Part shown: positions 25,582-35,700 of the stretch, piece after piece
How positions within the stretch are numbered: position 1 is the first letter of the stretch
Layout: the number at the start of each line of letters is the position of its first letter
DNA from: G963923945 sp965199175
GTDB taxonomy: Bacteria; Pseudomonadota; Alphaproteobacteria; G963923945
DNA length: 64,000 nucleotides
Assembly (NCBI GenBank): GCA_965199175.1
Contig: OZ240684.1
Location: 434,001 to 498,000, forward strand
Direction of reading: 5' to 3'
Position numbers and translations under genes: made by a program
Notes under the pieces: generated by a model
Databases searched by the model: none
The model's input: only the letters and a program-made list of their open reading frames with translations
What the model was told of the DNA's origin: nothing

Positions 25582-26847
25582 TCATCCATGGGCGAAACGT
25601 TTTTGTATCCATGTAACGATTGGTTTCCAGGCCAGATCCGGGCAGCGGCGGCTGGTGACGATACCAATATGGCCAAGATTGGGCCTGATGAGTGCGCAAT
25701 CAGTCAGGGCATTGGCCAGAGATAACGCAGACTGAGGGGGCACAATACGATCCTGGCGCGGTATGACGGCCAGAGACGGGAGTTCAATCTGGTTGGGTTG
25801 TACAGTCACAGAACCCACTGTCCAACACCCCCGGGCCGGATCATTGCGCCTGTACCAAACCTCAAGGCATTCCAGGGCGACATTACCGGCTAAAGCAGGA
25901 CCATCATTGAGCCAGTCTTCCAGGAGTGTGAAAGCATCAATAGTTCTGTGGCCAGCCGCATCACTTTGTCTGAGCTGTCTGGCCAGCCGACGATATTTAT
26001 GGGCTGCTTCTAAGGGGCAGAGAGTGGCAAAAAGCATTTGTATCATATCCACCGGCACTTCCCCTAAACCGGCAACGAATTGTTTCAGGGGTTGATTGAG
26101 TAAAGCTGCTGTGGCCCGTAATTGCTCCCCGCCGGGGCTGTGAAAATCCCAGGGTGCAGCCATGAGAATGAGGCCACTGATATCGGCTTGTCTTGTCTGG
26201 GCAAGGGGGGTCACCAGAGTCCCGCCCATGCAGTATCCTAAAAGAATCGGTTTGCTTCGGGTGATATCCCGGACCACATTGAAGGCGCGGGTCAGCCGTC
26301 CGGCAATATAGTCAGTTAATGTAAAACAGTGCTCTTCAGCACCAGGCTCCCCCCAATCCAGTAACAAAGGACGGGTTCCCGATTGGGCGAGCATACGCAG
26401 GAAAGAATGGCTCTCTTTCAGGTCAAGGACATCAGCATGATTGATCAGGGATGGAACAACCAGGACACAAGGCAGGCAGGGATCTTCACCATTCTGGCCA
26501 TAATCAAGAAGACGACTCCCGCCTTCTTTCCAGATGGTCGGTGGTTCGGTTACACTACGGCCATGACGATGCCGTCGATAGGCAAGAATGCCGGTGATGA
26601 ATTCACCAATTCGTCGGAGAATTTCCTGATTGACTGCATGACGCAGACGATCAGGATCGACGTTTTCGAGAGCTGTTTTCAGATCGGCGGCCCGGTTTGC
26701 CAGGGTTGGATTCCAGCCGGGCCAGCCGTCTTTCAAGATCTGCAATCCGATGCCTGAGCTGAGCCAGGTCATTGCTGCTGCCCCCAGATGTAAAGGCAGA
26801 GGACGGGGACCCAGACGGGGTCTGGTCTGTTTGGATCGGTGTTCCAT
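25582..26847 (-). CDS. PhaC-like alpha/beta hydrolase (PHA synthase family)
   Basis: About 421 residues from ATG at 26847; a TTG at 26886 is an alternative. It has the PHA synthase catalytic set: nucleophile Cys in the lipase-like box GYCMGG, Asp in PRQDRIVPP and His in LGHIGIV, plus VPSLINHADVLDL and LLDWGEPG. It would polymerise or transfer hydroxyacyl groups from CoA at granule surfaces. It is much shorter than class I PhaC (about 590) but longer than class III (about 355), so it may be a divergent synthase or a PHA-linked acyltransferase. Its first ~65 codons overlap the 3' end of the upstream gene in another frame. PhaR is divergently encoded nearby, supporting a PHA role. Confidence 0.82.
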   Translation of the reverse strand: MEHRSKQTRPRLGPRPLPLHLGAAAMTWLSSGIGLQILKDGWPGWNPTLANRAADLKTALENVDPDRLRHAVNQEILRRIGEFITGILAYRRHRHGRSVTEPPTIWKEGGSRLLDYGQNGEDPCLPCVLVVPSLINHADVLDLKESHSFLRMLAQSGTRPLLLDWGEPGAEEHCFTLTDYIAGRLTRAFNVVRDITRSKPILLGYCMGGTLVTPLAQTRQADISGLILMAAPWDFHSPGGEQLRATAALLNQPLKQFVAGLGEVPVDMIQMLFATLCPLEAAHKYRRLARQLRQSDAAGHRTIDAFTLLEDWLNDGPALAGNVALECLEVWYRRNDPARGCWTVGSVTVQPNQIELPSLAVIPRQDRIVPPQSALSLANALTDCALIRPNLGHIGIVTSRRCPDLAWKPIVTWIQKRFAHG

Positions 26848-27193
26848 CGGTTTTGGGGCCTTTTTCCCGCCTGTTTTTAACGTCAATGCCGGATTCTATA
26901 ATGCTTGAATTTTCGACTTTTCCATCCTTATTATCTTTTTCAGATTTTTCTGTTGGATTATTTTCGTCATTTTTTGTTTTCAATGGCATTTCAGATTTTT
27001 TTTGCACCGCATTATCGATAAAATTTCTGATAAACACAGACAAGAGAGGATGACTGAGGAGAGGGGTGGCTGTGGTGAACATGCGTCCGGTTGTTTCGAT
27101 TGTTTTGGGATCACTGGCAAGGGCGGTGATTTGGTCTTCCCATAAATCAAGAAATTGCCGGGCCAGCGCATCAAGGTCTTGTTTATCACTCAT
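26651..27193 (-). CDS. PHA-associated small protein, coiled-coil C-terminus
   Basis: 180 residues from ATG at 27193 (AAGGA Shine-Dalgarno six bases upstream). The N-terminal MSDKQDLDALARQFLDLWED helix resembles small proteins paired with PHA synthases (PhaE/PhaR-subunit-like). A charged low-complexity middle (about 70-135) follows, then a coiled coil, DLAQLRHRIADLERRLARLE (about 142-161), and a basic tail. It may be a synthase partner or granule protein. The last ~197 bp overlap the PhaC-like gene in a different frame; both products show believable features there, so the overlap seems real. The family name is uncertain. Confidence 0.68.
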   Translation of the reverse strand: MSDKQDLDALARQFLDLWEDQITALASDPKTIETTGRMFTTATPLLSHPLLSVFIRNFIDNAVQKKSEMPLKTKNDENNPTEKSEKDNKDGKVENSSIIESGIDVKNRREKGPKTDGTPIQTDQTPSGSPSSAFTSGGSSNDLAQLRHRIADLERRLARLESNPGKPGRRSENSSRKRRS

Positions 27194-27570
27194 GGCTATT
27201 CCTTATCATGATCCTTTATGACGACCCCTTTATGATGCCCCTTTATGACACCGTCTTATTGACCGGATATTTCTTATTCACCGGATATTTCATTCATCAC
27301 ATCAATTTTGCACATACATAGTTTGATGTTTACGTTAATGTTACGAAAAGACAAAAAATATAAAAAAACAAAACCGGATATTGTAAAGAAATGCTACTCT
27401 ACCCTTTGTCTTAAGGTTGTTTGGTTGGTTATGGTCCCGTTTGTGAGTCATAAAAAAGAAAATTCCCGGTGAAAAAGAGATTGGTTCTTGAAGGGAATGA
27501 TCACCCATAATCTTAGAATATCGTGGAAGATCAATCATGATTTTTTGGGAATTTTCGGGGGGGTAAAATC
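27194..27570. other. Divergent PHA promoter region
   Basis: 377 bp between the leftward PHA synthase-associated gene and rightward phaR; it must hold both promoters. 27210-27300 is stuttered: CCTTTATGA(C/T)G three or four times, then CTTATT(G/C)ACCGGATATTTC twice. The rest is A+T-rich. PhaR usually binds near such genes, but I see no clear inverted repeat to name as its operator. No gene is visible. Confidence 0.5.
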
Positions 27571-28260
27571 TTGGGAAAAGCAAAAAGACCAGATCAGGTC
27601 AATGATGGTCAACCCGTTGGTATCAAGAAAGTCATCATCAAGAAATACGCCAATCGCCGTCTTTATAACACCGCGACCAGCAAATATGTTACGCTTGATG
27701 ATCTCTCCCATATGGTCAGGGAAGGAAGCACCGAATTCGTTGTCCGGGATGCTAAGACCGGTGACGATATCACCCGGTCGGTTCTTACCCAGATTATTGT
27801 TGAGGAGGAAGCCAAGGGACACCATCTTTTACCGATCAGTTTTTTGCGGCGATTGATCTGTCTTTACGGCGATAATTTACAGTTTTTGGTCCCGCGTTAT
27901 CTTGATGTCGCGATGGAAAATTTCTCCGGAAACCAGGAGCGTATGCGCCAATATCTCCAGGATACTCTGGGCGGATTCTTCCCCTTCGATACAGTCGGGG
28001 AAGTCAGCAAGCATAATATGGCCTTATTGCGCCAGGCCGCTGATATGTTTACCCCGTTCGGGTTTCATGCTGATCAAACCAGCCCGCAAAAACAGAAAAG
28101 TGACATGCACCAGGACAGCCCGGAGAATTCAGATCAGCCTGATCATCAGGCTGAAAACGCTCATGCTGATCCTGCTGGTGATACCGCCCGTAAGCTGGAT
28201 GATCTCGAACGCCGTATGAATGCGTTGCGGGCCGAGCTGGGGGTCTTAAACAAAAAATAA
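27571..28260 (+). CDS. phaR: PHA synthesis repressor PhaR
   Basis: 229 residues from TTG at 27571; a GGGGGGT Shine-Dalgarno seven or so bases before it and the family's usual distance to the core support this rare start. The PHB/PHA accumulation DNA-binding domain is intact (KKVIIKKYANRRLYNTATSKYVTLDDL, VVRDAKTGDDITRSVLTQII), followed by the PHB_acc repeat region (HHLLPISFLRRLICLYGDNLQFLVPRYLDVAM). PhaR binds both PHA and DNA and represses phasin and synthesis genes until polymer is present. The tail is Gln/Asp/His-rich, ending in a coiled coil (ARKLDDLERRMNALRAELGVL). It is divergent from the PhaC-like pair. Confidence 0.92.
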   Translation: MGKAKRPDQVNDGQPVGIKKVIIKKYANRRLYNTATSKYVTLDDLSHMVREGSTEFVVRDAKTGDDITRSVLTQIIVEEEAKGHHLLPISFLRRLICLYGDNLQFLVPRYLDVAMENFSGNQERMRQYLQDTLGGFFPFDTVGEVSKHNMALLRQAADMFTPFGFHADQTSPQKQKSDMHQDSPENSDQPDHQAENAHADPAGDTARKLDDLERRMNALRAELGVLNKK

Positions 28261-28387
28261 AGGGTTGTAACCTGGGTTCAGTGATGCCGTGTCAAGTTCT
28301 TCTCTTTTGTCTTCCTCAAACGTGCGTGAAGAATTATTTATATTCAAAATTATTCATATCTAAAAAATTATTCATATCTAATATGTC

Positions 28388-28677
28388 ATGCTTAAAGAGA
28401 AGATAAGAAATGACCGGGATATCGGCGCGCGGCTGCGAAATCTGCGGCACCATTGGGGTCTCACACAACGCGAAATGGCCGATACATTAAAATAACACAA
28501 GCCTGATGGGCAATGTGGGAATCTGGGGCGCGGAGAACAAGCCTGGAAAATGCGGCGGTGTTGTGTCAGCCATACCGCCTGAGTTTAGATTGTATATATC
28601 TTGGCAGCATGGACCCATTGTCGAAAAATGTTGCCAAAGCCTTGGGAAAAAGCCCCCGCTTAAGAAGCAGAGCTTAA
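28388..28677 (+). pseudogene. Broken XRE-family helix-turn-helix regulator
   Basis: Starting at ATG 28388 the plus strand reads an XRE-type HTH (DIGARLRNLRHHWGLTQREM, then ADTLK) and hits TAA at 28493-28495. One base-shift away the reading continues as a normal XRE C-half: KITQA, then an in-frame TGA, then WAMWESGARRTSLENAAVL and CQPYRLSLDCIYLGSMDPLS up to TAA at 28675. The two halves join exactly where the recognition helix should run on, so the gene has one frameshift and one nonsense change. Total intact length would be about 96 residues, a usual size. No partner gene is left beside it. Confidence 0.83.
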
Positions 28678-28704
28678 GAAGCAGGACACATCTATTGATA
28701 TCCC

Positions 28705-30357
28705 CTATCCTCCGATTGCCGGGGGATGCGGTTCGGGATGGGCGGCACCACAGTGATTGCCTTGCAAAAAATCAATTCCCATATCAATAAGAAGATCAGC
28801 ATCATGTTGGGTTTCTACCCATTCAGCGACCACCTGCAGACCGAATTTATGCGCAAGTTCGATCATCGTTTCAACAAATGCACGATTTTGCCGGTTTTCG
28901 CTCAAATCGCGGATATAGGTCCCGGCAATTTTAATCATATCAATCGGGATTGACTGAACATGGCGAAACGATGTGTGTCCGATACCAAAATCATCCAGGG
29001 CAACCCGACACCCAATCCCGCGCATCATTTCGACAAAACGCGCACATTCCTCTAAGTCCTGAATTGCTGAGGTTTCGGTAATCTCAATGATCATACGGCT
29101 GGTGATATCCGGTTGGTCTTTGAGATGGGTGATGGCTGTGCGTAACCATGCATGATCTGAGACCGTCATGCCGGAGATATTCATGGCCAGGATCAGGTTT
29201 GGATCAGTTTTCAAATGTTCAATGACTTCCTCAAGGACATAATGATCAATCAGACGAATAAGACCGAGTTTTTCGATGGTTGGAATAAAACTTGATGCCG
29301 GGGTGAGATGATGATCCTTTTCACGAATTCTCAGCAGGCATTCGTAGCATTCCACTACCCCGTCCTGAGCCCGTAACACGGGTTGAAAAACCAGGATCAT
29401 CCGGTCTTCTGCCAGGGCGTTGCGGGTTTTTTCTGCCAGGGCGATTGCGCGTTTACGCTCTGTATGTTGCTGGGCACTAAACGCATAGGAAACCCATGAA
29501 TTGCCCCCTTTTTGCAGGGCTTCATGGAGGCTGACCTCGGCTTTTTGCATCGTATCGGAAACGGTTTCCGCAAGATCAGGGAAAGACACCAGGCCAATCG
29601 ATACGCTGGCCTGCTCACCGTTATCAGCTGGGCTCCCGATGGTGTTGATGATTTTTTCGGCGATCAGGATGGCTTCGGTTTCGCTACAGCGTGGAAGGAC
29701 GACCCCAAATCGATCTTCACCAACCCGGCCAATGATATCACTGGCGCGCAAAGAGCGATCAAGCTGTTGGCCAAGGGTGACAAGGGCTGCTTTACGACTT
29801 TTCTGGTCATCGGGTTTTGAAGCCTTTGACGGGTTATCCGGGGCGATCACCATATAAACACCGTGATTCTCGTACCGCCGGGCAATGAGAATGGCTCTGC
29901 CCAAATTCTCACAGAAACGGACACGATTGAAATGTCCGGTCAACTCATCGAAATTGGTCAGGTATTCCAGCTGTGTTTCGCGTTTTTTGCGAGCTTCAAT
30001 GATACGTATAACGCCGCATAATCTGGTTTGTCCGTTCTGAGATGCCGCATCCACCGATCCCCGGTCATGAACCCATACCAGGTCACCTTTAGAGTTCCGG
30101 ATCCGGTATTCAACTTCGTAGGATTTTGCTTCGTTCAGATGCGCTGACAACATTTTCAGTCGTCCGGCATTGTCGGCCGGATGGATGCGTTGAGCAAAAG
30201 CATCACCACTTTTCGGGGTGGTCTTATTATCGAATAATATATTTTTTGCACCATGCCAGACCATGCTGTCATCATCCAAATTCCAGGCATAGGCGGTATC
30301 CCCGGCAGCGGTTATAGCAGCACCCAGAATATCATCAGAGCGGTTTTTGACTGTCAT
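28705..30357 (-). CDS. PAS-GGDEF-EAL protein, degenerate GGDEF
   Basis: 550 residues, no membrane helix. A PAS domain (about 10-120) with VEYRIRNSKGDLVWVHDRG leads into a GGDEF domain that starts NFDELTGHFNRVRF. The signature loop reads RVGEDRFGVVL instead of RxGGDEF, so cyclase activity is probably lost and the domain may only bind GTP or regulate. The EAL domain keeps Glu in YECLLRI (the EAL motif itself is ECL), Asn in LAMNISG, Glu in IEITETSA, the Asp pair in LDDFGIGHTSF, Lys in IDMIKIAG and Glu in VAEWVET. c-di-GMP phosphodiesterase activity is therefore plausible. The gene is alone; no partner kinase is adjacent. Confidence 0.88.
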   Translation of the reverse strand: MTVKNRSDDILGAAITAAGDTAYAWNLDDDSMVWHGAKNILFDNKTTPKSGDAFAQRIHPADNAGRLKMLSAHLNEAKSYEVEYRIRNSKGDLVWVHDRGSVDAASQNGQTRLCGVIRIIEARKKRETQLEYLTNFDELTGHFNRVRFCENLGRAILIARRYENHGVYMVIAPDNPSKASKPDDQKSRKAALVTLGQQLDRSLRASDIIGRVGEDRFGVVLPRCSETEAILIAEKIINTIGSPADNGEQASVSIGLVSFPDLAETVSDTMQKAEVSLHEALQKGGNSWVSYAFSAQQHTERKRAIALAEKTRNALAEDRMILVFQPVLRAQDGVVECYECLLRIREKDHHLTPASSFIPTIEKLGLIRLIDHYVLEEVIEHLKTDPNLILAMNISGMTVSDHAWLRTAITHLKDQPDITSRMIIEITETSAIQDLEECARFVEMMRGIGCRVALDDFGIGHTSFRHVQSIPIDMIKIAGTYIRDLSENRQNRAFVETMIELAHKFGLQVVAEWVETQHDADLLIDMGIDFLQGNHCGAAHPEPHPPAIGG

Positions 30358-30566
30358 AGGCTTTGCGGTGGCTGTTGTTTATCCCTACGGACTGTATTTT
30401 TTGCACAGGATTTTTGCACAGGATTTTTGTACAGGGCTTTATTTGCGTGTCCGGGATTTCTTTGCACAGAACCATCTTACCGAAGATGACCCCGAATCAT
30501 CCATTCTTCTTGCCGGATATATGACACAAAATCAATCATCATGACATGGTGTCTGTGCCCTGTCGT

Positions 30567-31919
30567 CTATGCAATATCGTCAAGAGCTGTTTTGAGGATA
30601 TCGATCATGGTTGTGATCATGTGTTCTTCCAGGATCAAAGGCGGGCACAGAGCGATGATATCCCCGGTTGTCCGGATGAGCAGGCCTTTTTCAAAACAAC
30701 GCAGATAGACATCAAAAGCCCGTTTTCCCGGATAATCCCGACATGGTGCCAGTTCGATTCCAGCCATGAGACCATAGTTGCGGATATCAATGACATATGG
30801 ATGTTTGCCTAAGCTATGGACTGCTTTTTCAAAAACAGGAGCCATCAGGGTTGCGCGGCTGCATAAATTTTCTTGTTGATGCAAGTCGAGGGTTGCAAGA
30901 GCGGCCGCACAGGCCAGCGGGTGTCCTGAATACGTATACCCGTGACAGAACTCGATTTGTTGTGGCGGGCTGTTATTGATGATGGTGTCATGAATGGTTT
31001 GACTGACCACTGTTGCACCCATGGGAACAGCACCATTGGTCAGTCCTTTGGCCAGGGTGATGATATCCGGGGTTACGCCGAAGGCATGACAGGCGAAAGG
31101 ATGACCGAGTCTTCCAAAACCAGTGATGACCTCATCGAAGATCAGCAACAAATCATGGCGGTCACAGATCTGACGCAAACGTTGCAGATAGCCGCGCGGC
31201 GGAATCAGGACCCCGGTTGAGCCAGCCACCGGTTCGACAATCACCGCGGCAATGGTCTGGGCACCTTGTCGGGTGATGATATCTTCCAGATGATCGGCCA
31301 GATGCTCTCCCCAGGATGGTTGACCCCGCGAAAAGGCGTTATGTTCAGGATGATGGGTATGGGGAAGGTGATCAATATCGGGCAGGAGCGGTTTAAAGAT
31401 GTCACGGTTGGTGGCAATACCACCGACTGAGAGGCCCCCAAAACCGACTCCGTGATAGCCGCGTTCACGACCAATGAAGCCGGTGCGCTCTTTTTGGCCA
31501 CTGGCCTGATGGTACGCACGGGCAATTTTGAGGGCAGTATCGACCGCTTCTGAGCCGGAATTGCTGAAAAAGACATAATCCAACCCATCAGGCAGCAAGG
31601 CGCTCAGTCGGTTGGCCAGGCTGAAGGCATTGGTATGGCCGATTTGAAATGCCGGAGAATAATCAAGGCGATGCGCCTGGGCGGCAATGGCTTCGGCGAT
31701 TTCCCGGCGTCCATGGCCTGCATTGACGCACCATAAGCCTGATGTGGCATCAAGAATACGGCGGCCATCATGACTGTGGTAATACATTCCCCCGGCACCC
31801 ACCAGTAAGCGTGGTGCGGCTTTGAAGACGCGATTGGCGGTGAACGGCATCCAGTAGGATTGAAGAGATTCCTGATCCGGTTGTGACCGGCCTGGAGAAA
31901 GATGCGGATCGTATGTCAA
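30567..31919 (-). CDS. Class III PLP aminotransferase (beta-alanine/omega-amino acid type)
   Basis: 450 residues. The opening SYWMPFTANRVFKAAPRLL is the hallmark of the omega-amino acid:pyruvate (beta-alanine) transaminase group. Other motifs are GLWCVNAGHGR, FFSNSGSEAVDTALKIARAYH (phosphate binding), AVIVEPVAGSTGVLIPP, LLIFDEVITGFGRLG (Asp binding the PLP nitrogen) and the Schiff-base Lys in LAKGLTNGAVPMGA. It moves an amino group from a terminal amine to pyruvate or another oxo acid; the natural donor cannot be read. It is alone on the minus strand. The upstream 30401-30440 region of its downstream flank has stuttered GCACAGGATTTTT copies. Confidence 0.9.
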   Translation of the reverse strand: MTYDPHLSPGRSQPDQESLQSYWMPFTANRVFKAAPRLLVGAGGMYYHSHDGRRILDATSGLWCVNAGHGRREIAEAIAAQAHRLDYSPAFQIGHTNAFSLANRLSALLPDGLDYVFFSNSGSEAVDTALKIARAYHQASGQKERTGFIGRERGYHGVGFGGLSVGGIATNRDIFKPLLPDIDHLPHTHHPEHNAFSRGQPSWGEHLADHLEDIITRQGAQTIAAVIVEPVAGSTGVLIPPRGYLQRLRQICDRHDLLLIFDEVITGFGRLGHPFACHAFGVTPDIITLAKGLTNGAVPMGATVVSQTIHDTIINNSPPQQIEFCHGYTYSGHPLACAAALATLDLHQQENLCSRATLMAPVFEKAVHSLGKHPYVIDIRNYGLMAGIELAPCRDYPGKRAFDVYLRCFEKGLLIRTTGDIIALCPPLILEEHMITTMIDILKTALDDIA

Positions 31920-32168
31920 AATGGTCTCCGGGATATGGTTTGAAAGTCTGATTGTTTCAGCAGGAATGCTTGAGAAAGACGGTCCAAAGTCAGCACTCTA
32001 ACCCAATCGATACTGTGACATGAGTCCTGAATATTCTGAATGTTCTTTTTTTTCAGAGTATCAATTCCCGGATATTTTTCAGCCATTATGGGGAGTGGCT
32101 GAACAGAGGCCCGGCCAACATATAAAATTTTATTTAATTTATATATTTTTTCTGGTATAGCATCTTTC

Positions 32169-32672
32169 GTGAAAAATACGAATGCTCTGTACCCGAATAC
32201 GTCCTGGCCTGCTCTTTCCCCTGAGCTGCGTCATCGTTCTGTGCGTCAGGTCACCACAGAGCAGGAGCGTAACGGGTCGCCCCGGACATTTCCGGATGCC
32301 GGTTCCGACCAGCGCAGTGAGAATAACCGGGCCGTTTTTTCGCCACCATCTCAGGAATCTTCTCAAGATGGGCAGCAACACCCTCTGTTGTCTGATCAGG
32401 ATTCTCTGGCCAAAGACCCGCTCTCACATCAGCCGGACCCAGAGACAGCCATACCGTTGCCAGGCGGATCCGAAACCCTGGTTTCGGTCCAGCAATTTGC
32501 ACAGCCTCAGGAGAATTTCCTTGCAGGTGATTACCAAAAGCGCATTGCGGCTTATGATCAGGTCGGGCATTTGTCTCCTGATCCGGATAATCCGGCACAA
32601 ATTCTCAAGCCAACCCAGGATGGAGAGGAAGTAGAGATTGAAATATACCGGCGTATTGATCTTTCTGTCTGA
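32169..32672 (+). CDS. Hypothetical polar protein
   Basis: 167 residues from GTG at 32169; no Shine-Dalgarno is obvious and the start could be later. I recognise no family. Residues 1-115 are polar, rich in Ser, Gln, Pro and Asp and probably disordered. The C-terminal ~55 residues (FLAGDYQKRIAAYDQVGHL, then VEIEIYRRIDLSV) look more folded and may be the conserved part. Only 31 bp separate it from the end of the convergent histidine kinase gene. Coding is supported mainly by length, normal codon feel and the structured C-terminus. Confidence 0.5.
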   Translation: MKNTNALYPNTSWPALSPELRHRSVRQVTTEQERNGSPRTFPDAGSDQRSENNRAVFSPPSQESSQDGQQHPLLSDQDSLAKDPLSHQPDPETAIPLPGGSETLVSVQQFAQPQENFLAGDYQKRIAAYDQVGHLSPDPDNPAQILKPTQDGEEVEIEIYRRIDLSV

Positions 32673-32703
32673 AAATTTTGATTCGCCGGAAGGGATTCCA
32701 TTC

Positions 32704-35700
32704 TCAAACAGCGGCTCCGGGATTCAGGGGTTTTAAATTCACAGGTGCGGTTTTGGGATACTGCTTTTCCAATGCCAGACGGGCGGCTTTGGCGTGTTGT
32801 TGTAAATCCGCGAGCATTGCCAGACAGTCCCTTTCTTTCCCGGACCGACACGCTTCGACAATGGCATCACTGGTTTTGGTGACGCTGATGACACCCAGAT
32901 GGCTGGATGATCCCTTGAGAGTATGGGCTTCTGCTTCCAGACGTTGGTAATCAGATTGCCGGGCAGCTGTTTCCAGAGCATCACAGCGACTGGGAAGGTC
33001 ACTCAGATAGGCTTGAATCAGACGATCCATTTTATCTGCCCCGATGGTTTTGGTGATGCTTTCTAAGGTGTCGTAATCAATGATGTCTGTGTGATTATTT
33101 TCGGCGTTGCTGTGATCATCATGAGCGGCTGGTTGTGGTATATGGTCGGTGGAATGGGTGTCTTTGGTGAGCCATGTGGTGATCTTTTGTTGGAGGTCTG
33201 TGAACATGAGGGGCTTGGTCAGATAGTCATTCATCCCGGCCTCAAGGCAGCGGATTTTATCTCTTTTCAGGGCATAGGCGGTCAGAGCGATGATTGGCAC
33301 CGAAGCAAGGGGTTCGCTCAGGCATCGGATCTTTCGGGTTGTTTCAATGCCGTCCATTTCCGGCATTTGTACATCCATCAATATCATATTGAAGGTGTTT
33401 TTCTGAAGTATTTCCAGGGCCTCTTTGCCGTTATTGGCGGTTTGAAACCGGCACCCGATTTTCCTGAGCATTTCCTGAGCAACAATCTGATTGGTGGGGT
33501 TATCTTCGACCAGCAGAAGACGGGCCCTGGTCAGCAAAGCATCAGGCTGTCTGGATTGGTCTGTATGCGTGTCTTGTGTTGAGGGAGTCATTTTACCGGT
33601 GAGTAACTCACCCAGTTGGCGACGTCGGATGGGCAGATAGATACTTTCATCATAATCTCCCTCTGGCAGGGTTTTTTTATGCATGCTGCCGGATCGATGA
33701 CGCATCAAAACGATCTGTATCGTACCGTCGGTAATCGGGGCATATGTTTCTTTCCGGAAAGATTTTGACTGAAGAGAGGCCAGATTCTCATCAACCAAAA
33801 CCAAAAGATCTTTTTTGGTTGGCTTGGGGCCTGCTGCTGTGCCTGTATCCAGCTGGCCGAGTTTATCAGTACGCCAGACAGATCCGCCGATTGTTTCCAA
33901 CTCAGTCTGGAGCAGTGTGGCCAGAAACGTATTGCTGGTTGCAATCAGGACCTGGCGGGATTCCATCTCCCTGATTGCGCTTTCCGTATCCCGTCTGGAT
34001 TTTGTTGCCGCACGCTCAAAAGGGATTGAAAACCAAAACGTGCTGCCCATACCGAAATTGCTTTCGATACCAATCTCGCCGCCCATCATCTCTACGATCT
34101 GTTTACAGATTGACAGGCCCAGACCGGTTCCGCCGAATTTGCGGGTAATGCTGGTATTGGCCTGGGTGAAGCTCTGGAATAGGTATTGTTGTTCTTTTTC
34201 ACGAATACCGATACCGGTATCGTGGCAGGCAAAATGAACTGTAAGATGGGTATCGCTGGAATGTTGAATGGTTGCCGATACTTCGATGCCGCCTTGGGTG
34301 GTGAATTTAATCGCGTTGCTGACCAGATTGATCAAGACCTGCCGCAACCGTGAGGAGTCGGTCATGACGGTTCCCAATGTCGGATGTGGCAGAAGGCAGC
34401 CAATTTCCAATCCTCGTTCATGGGCGGTATGGCTGAGCATATCAACAACATCCTCAATCAATTCGGGCAATTCGGTCCGAACCATTTCCAGCTGTAGCAT
34501 GCCGGCTTCGAGTTTGGAAAAATCGAGAATATCATTGATGATCTGAAGCAAACTTTCTCCCGATTGTTTGACCGAATAAGCAAAAACCCGTTGATCTTGG
34601 TTCAAATCGGTATCAAGAAGAAGCTGGATCATGCCCAGAACACCATTCATCGGGGTGCGGATTTCATGGCTCATCATGGCCAGGAATTCCGATTTGGTCC
34701 GGTTGGCGGCATCTGCGGCATCACGAGCCAGAGCCAGGTCATCAGCAAGCGCAACAAGCTGTTGGCTTTGTGTTTCCAGATGGTCCTTTGTGTCATGCAG
34801 TTCTGCCAGTTGATTTTGCAGGCGTTCTTCCTTCGTTTTGATATTTTGTTCAGCCGCCAGAGCAGCATCACGAGCCTGGGTCAATTCTGTTTGCAAGGCT
34901 TTGTGATCGGTGAGATCACGCATTGTCTCAATAGCGGCGATGATCTGGCCTGTTGAATCCCGGACCAATCCGGACTCAAAGCTCATATAGCGTTTATCTC
35001 CTGATGATAAGACGCACCAGTTTTCTGCTTCCAGAACGCTGTCCACCAAAAGCGATTTCCGGACACCGGGATAATATTCCTCTGCTTTTTCAAAGGATTG
35101 ATCGAGAACAAAATCTGCCAGGGCGGGCTGTTTTTCCTTATAGAGACCTTTCCAGTGATCAGAGGTTCCCAGGACTTCTTCGGCTTTGATTCCGGTCAGC
35201 GCTTCACAGATATGATTCCAAAAAATGACCCGGTGTTGGTGATCAATGACAAAAACCGCGGTTGCAAGACTGGTCAGCATATTCCAGGCATAATCTTTTC
35301 TTTCTTCAAATATCTGAAAAGAATGCCCGGTGACTTTCGCCAGGACACGTAAGTTATCCTGATAAAGTAAACTGACATTTTCTGAAAGTTCTGGCGGGAT
35401 AATATTCCGCTTTGCCACTGTATTTGCCACTGCGGTGGATAAATTATTAACCGGTTTGAAAATCAGGCGTTGCAAAATCCAATACGTGGTCAGGGAAAAG
35501 GCCACCAGGATGATCAGGAGACCCCCGATGATATGGCGGCTGTTTTTTGTGATGCCGGCTTCCATAAAGGCGGTATCAAAACGGAGGATCACAGCACCGG
35601 GGGATCGTTTTCCTTCAACAGCACCCTCTCCGGGACTGGTTGGCAGAATACCCAGATAGCCTCGATGAACCTTATCAAATGCGGAGATGGTCTGACCGGT

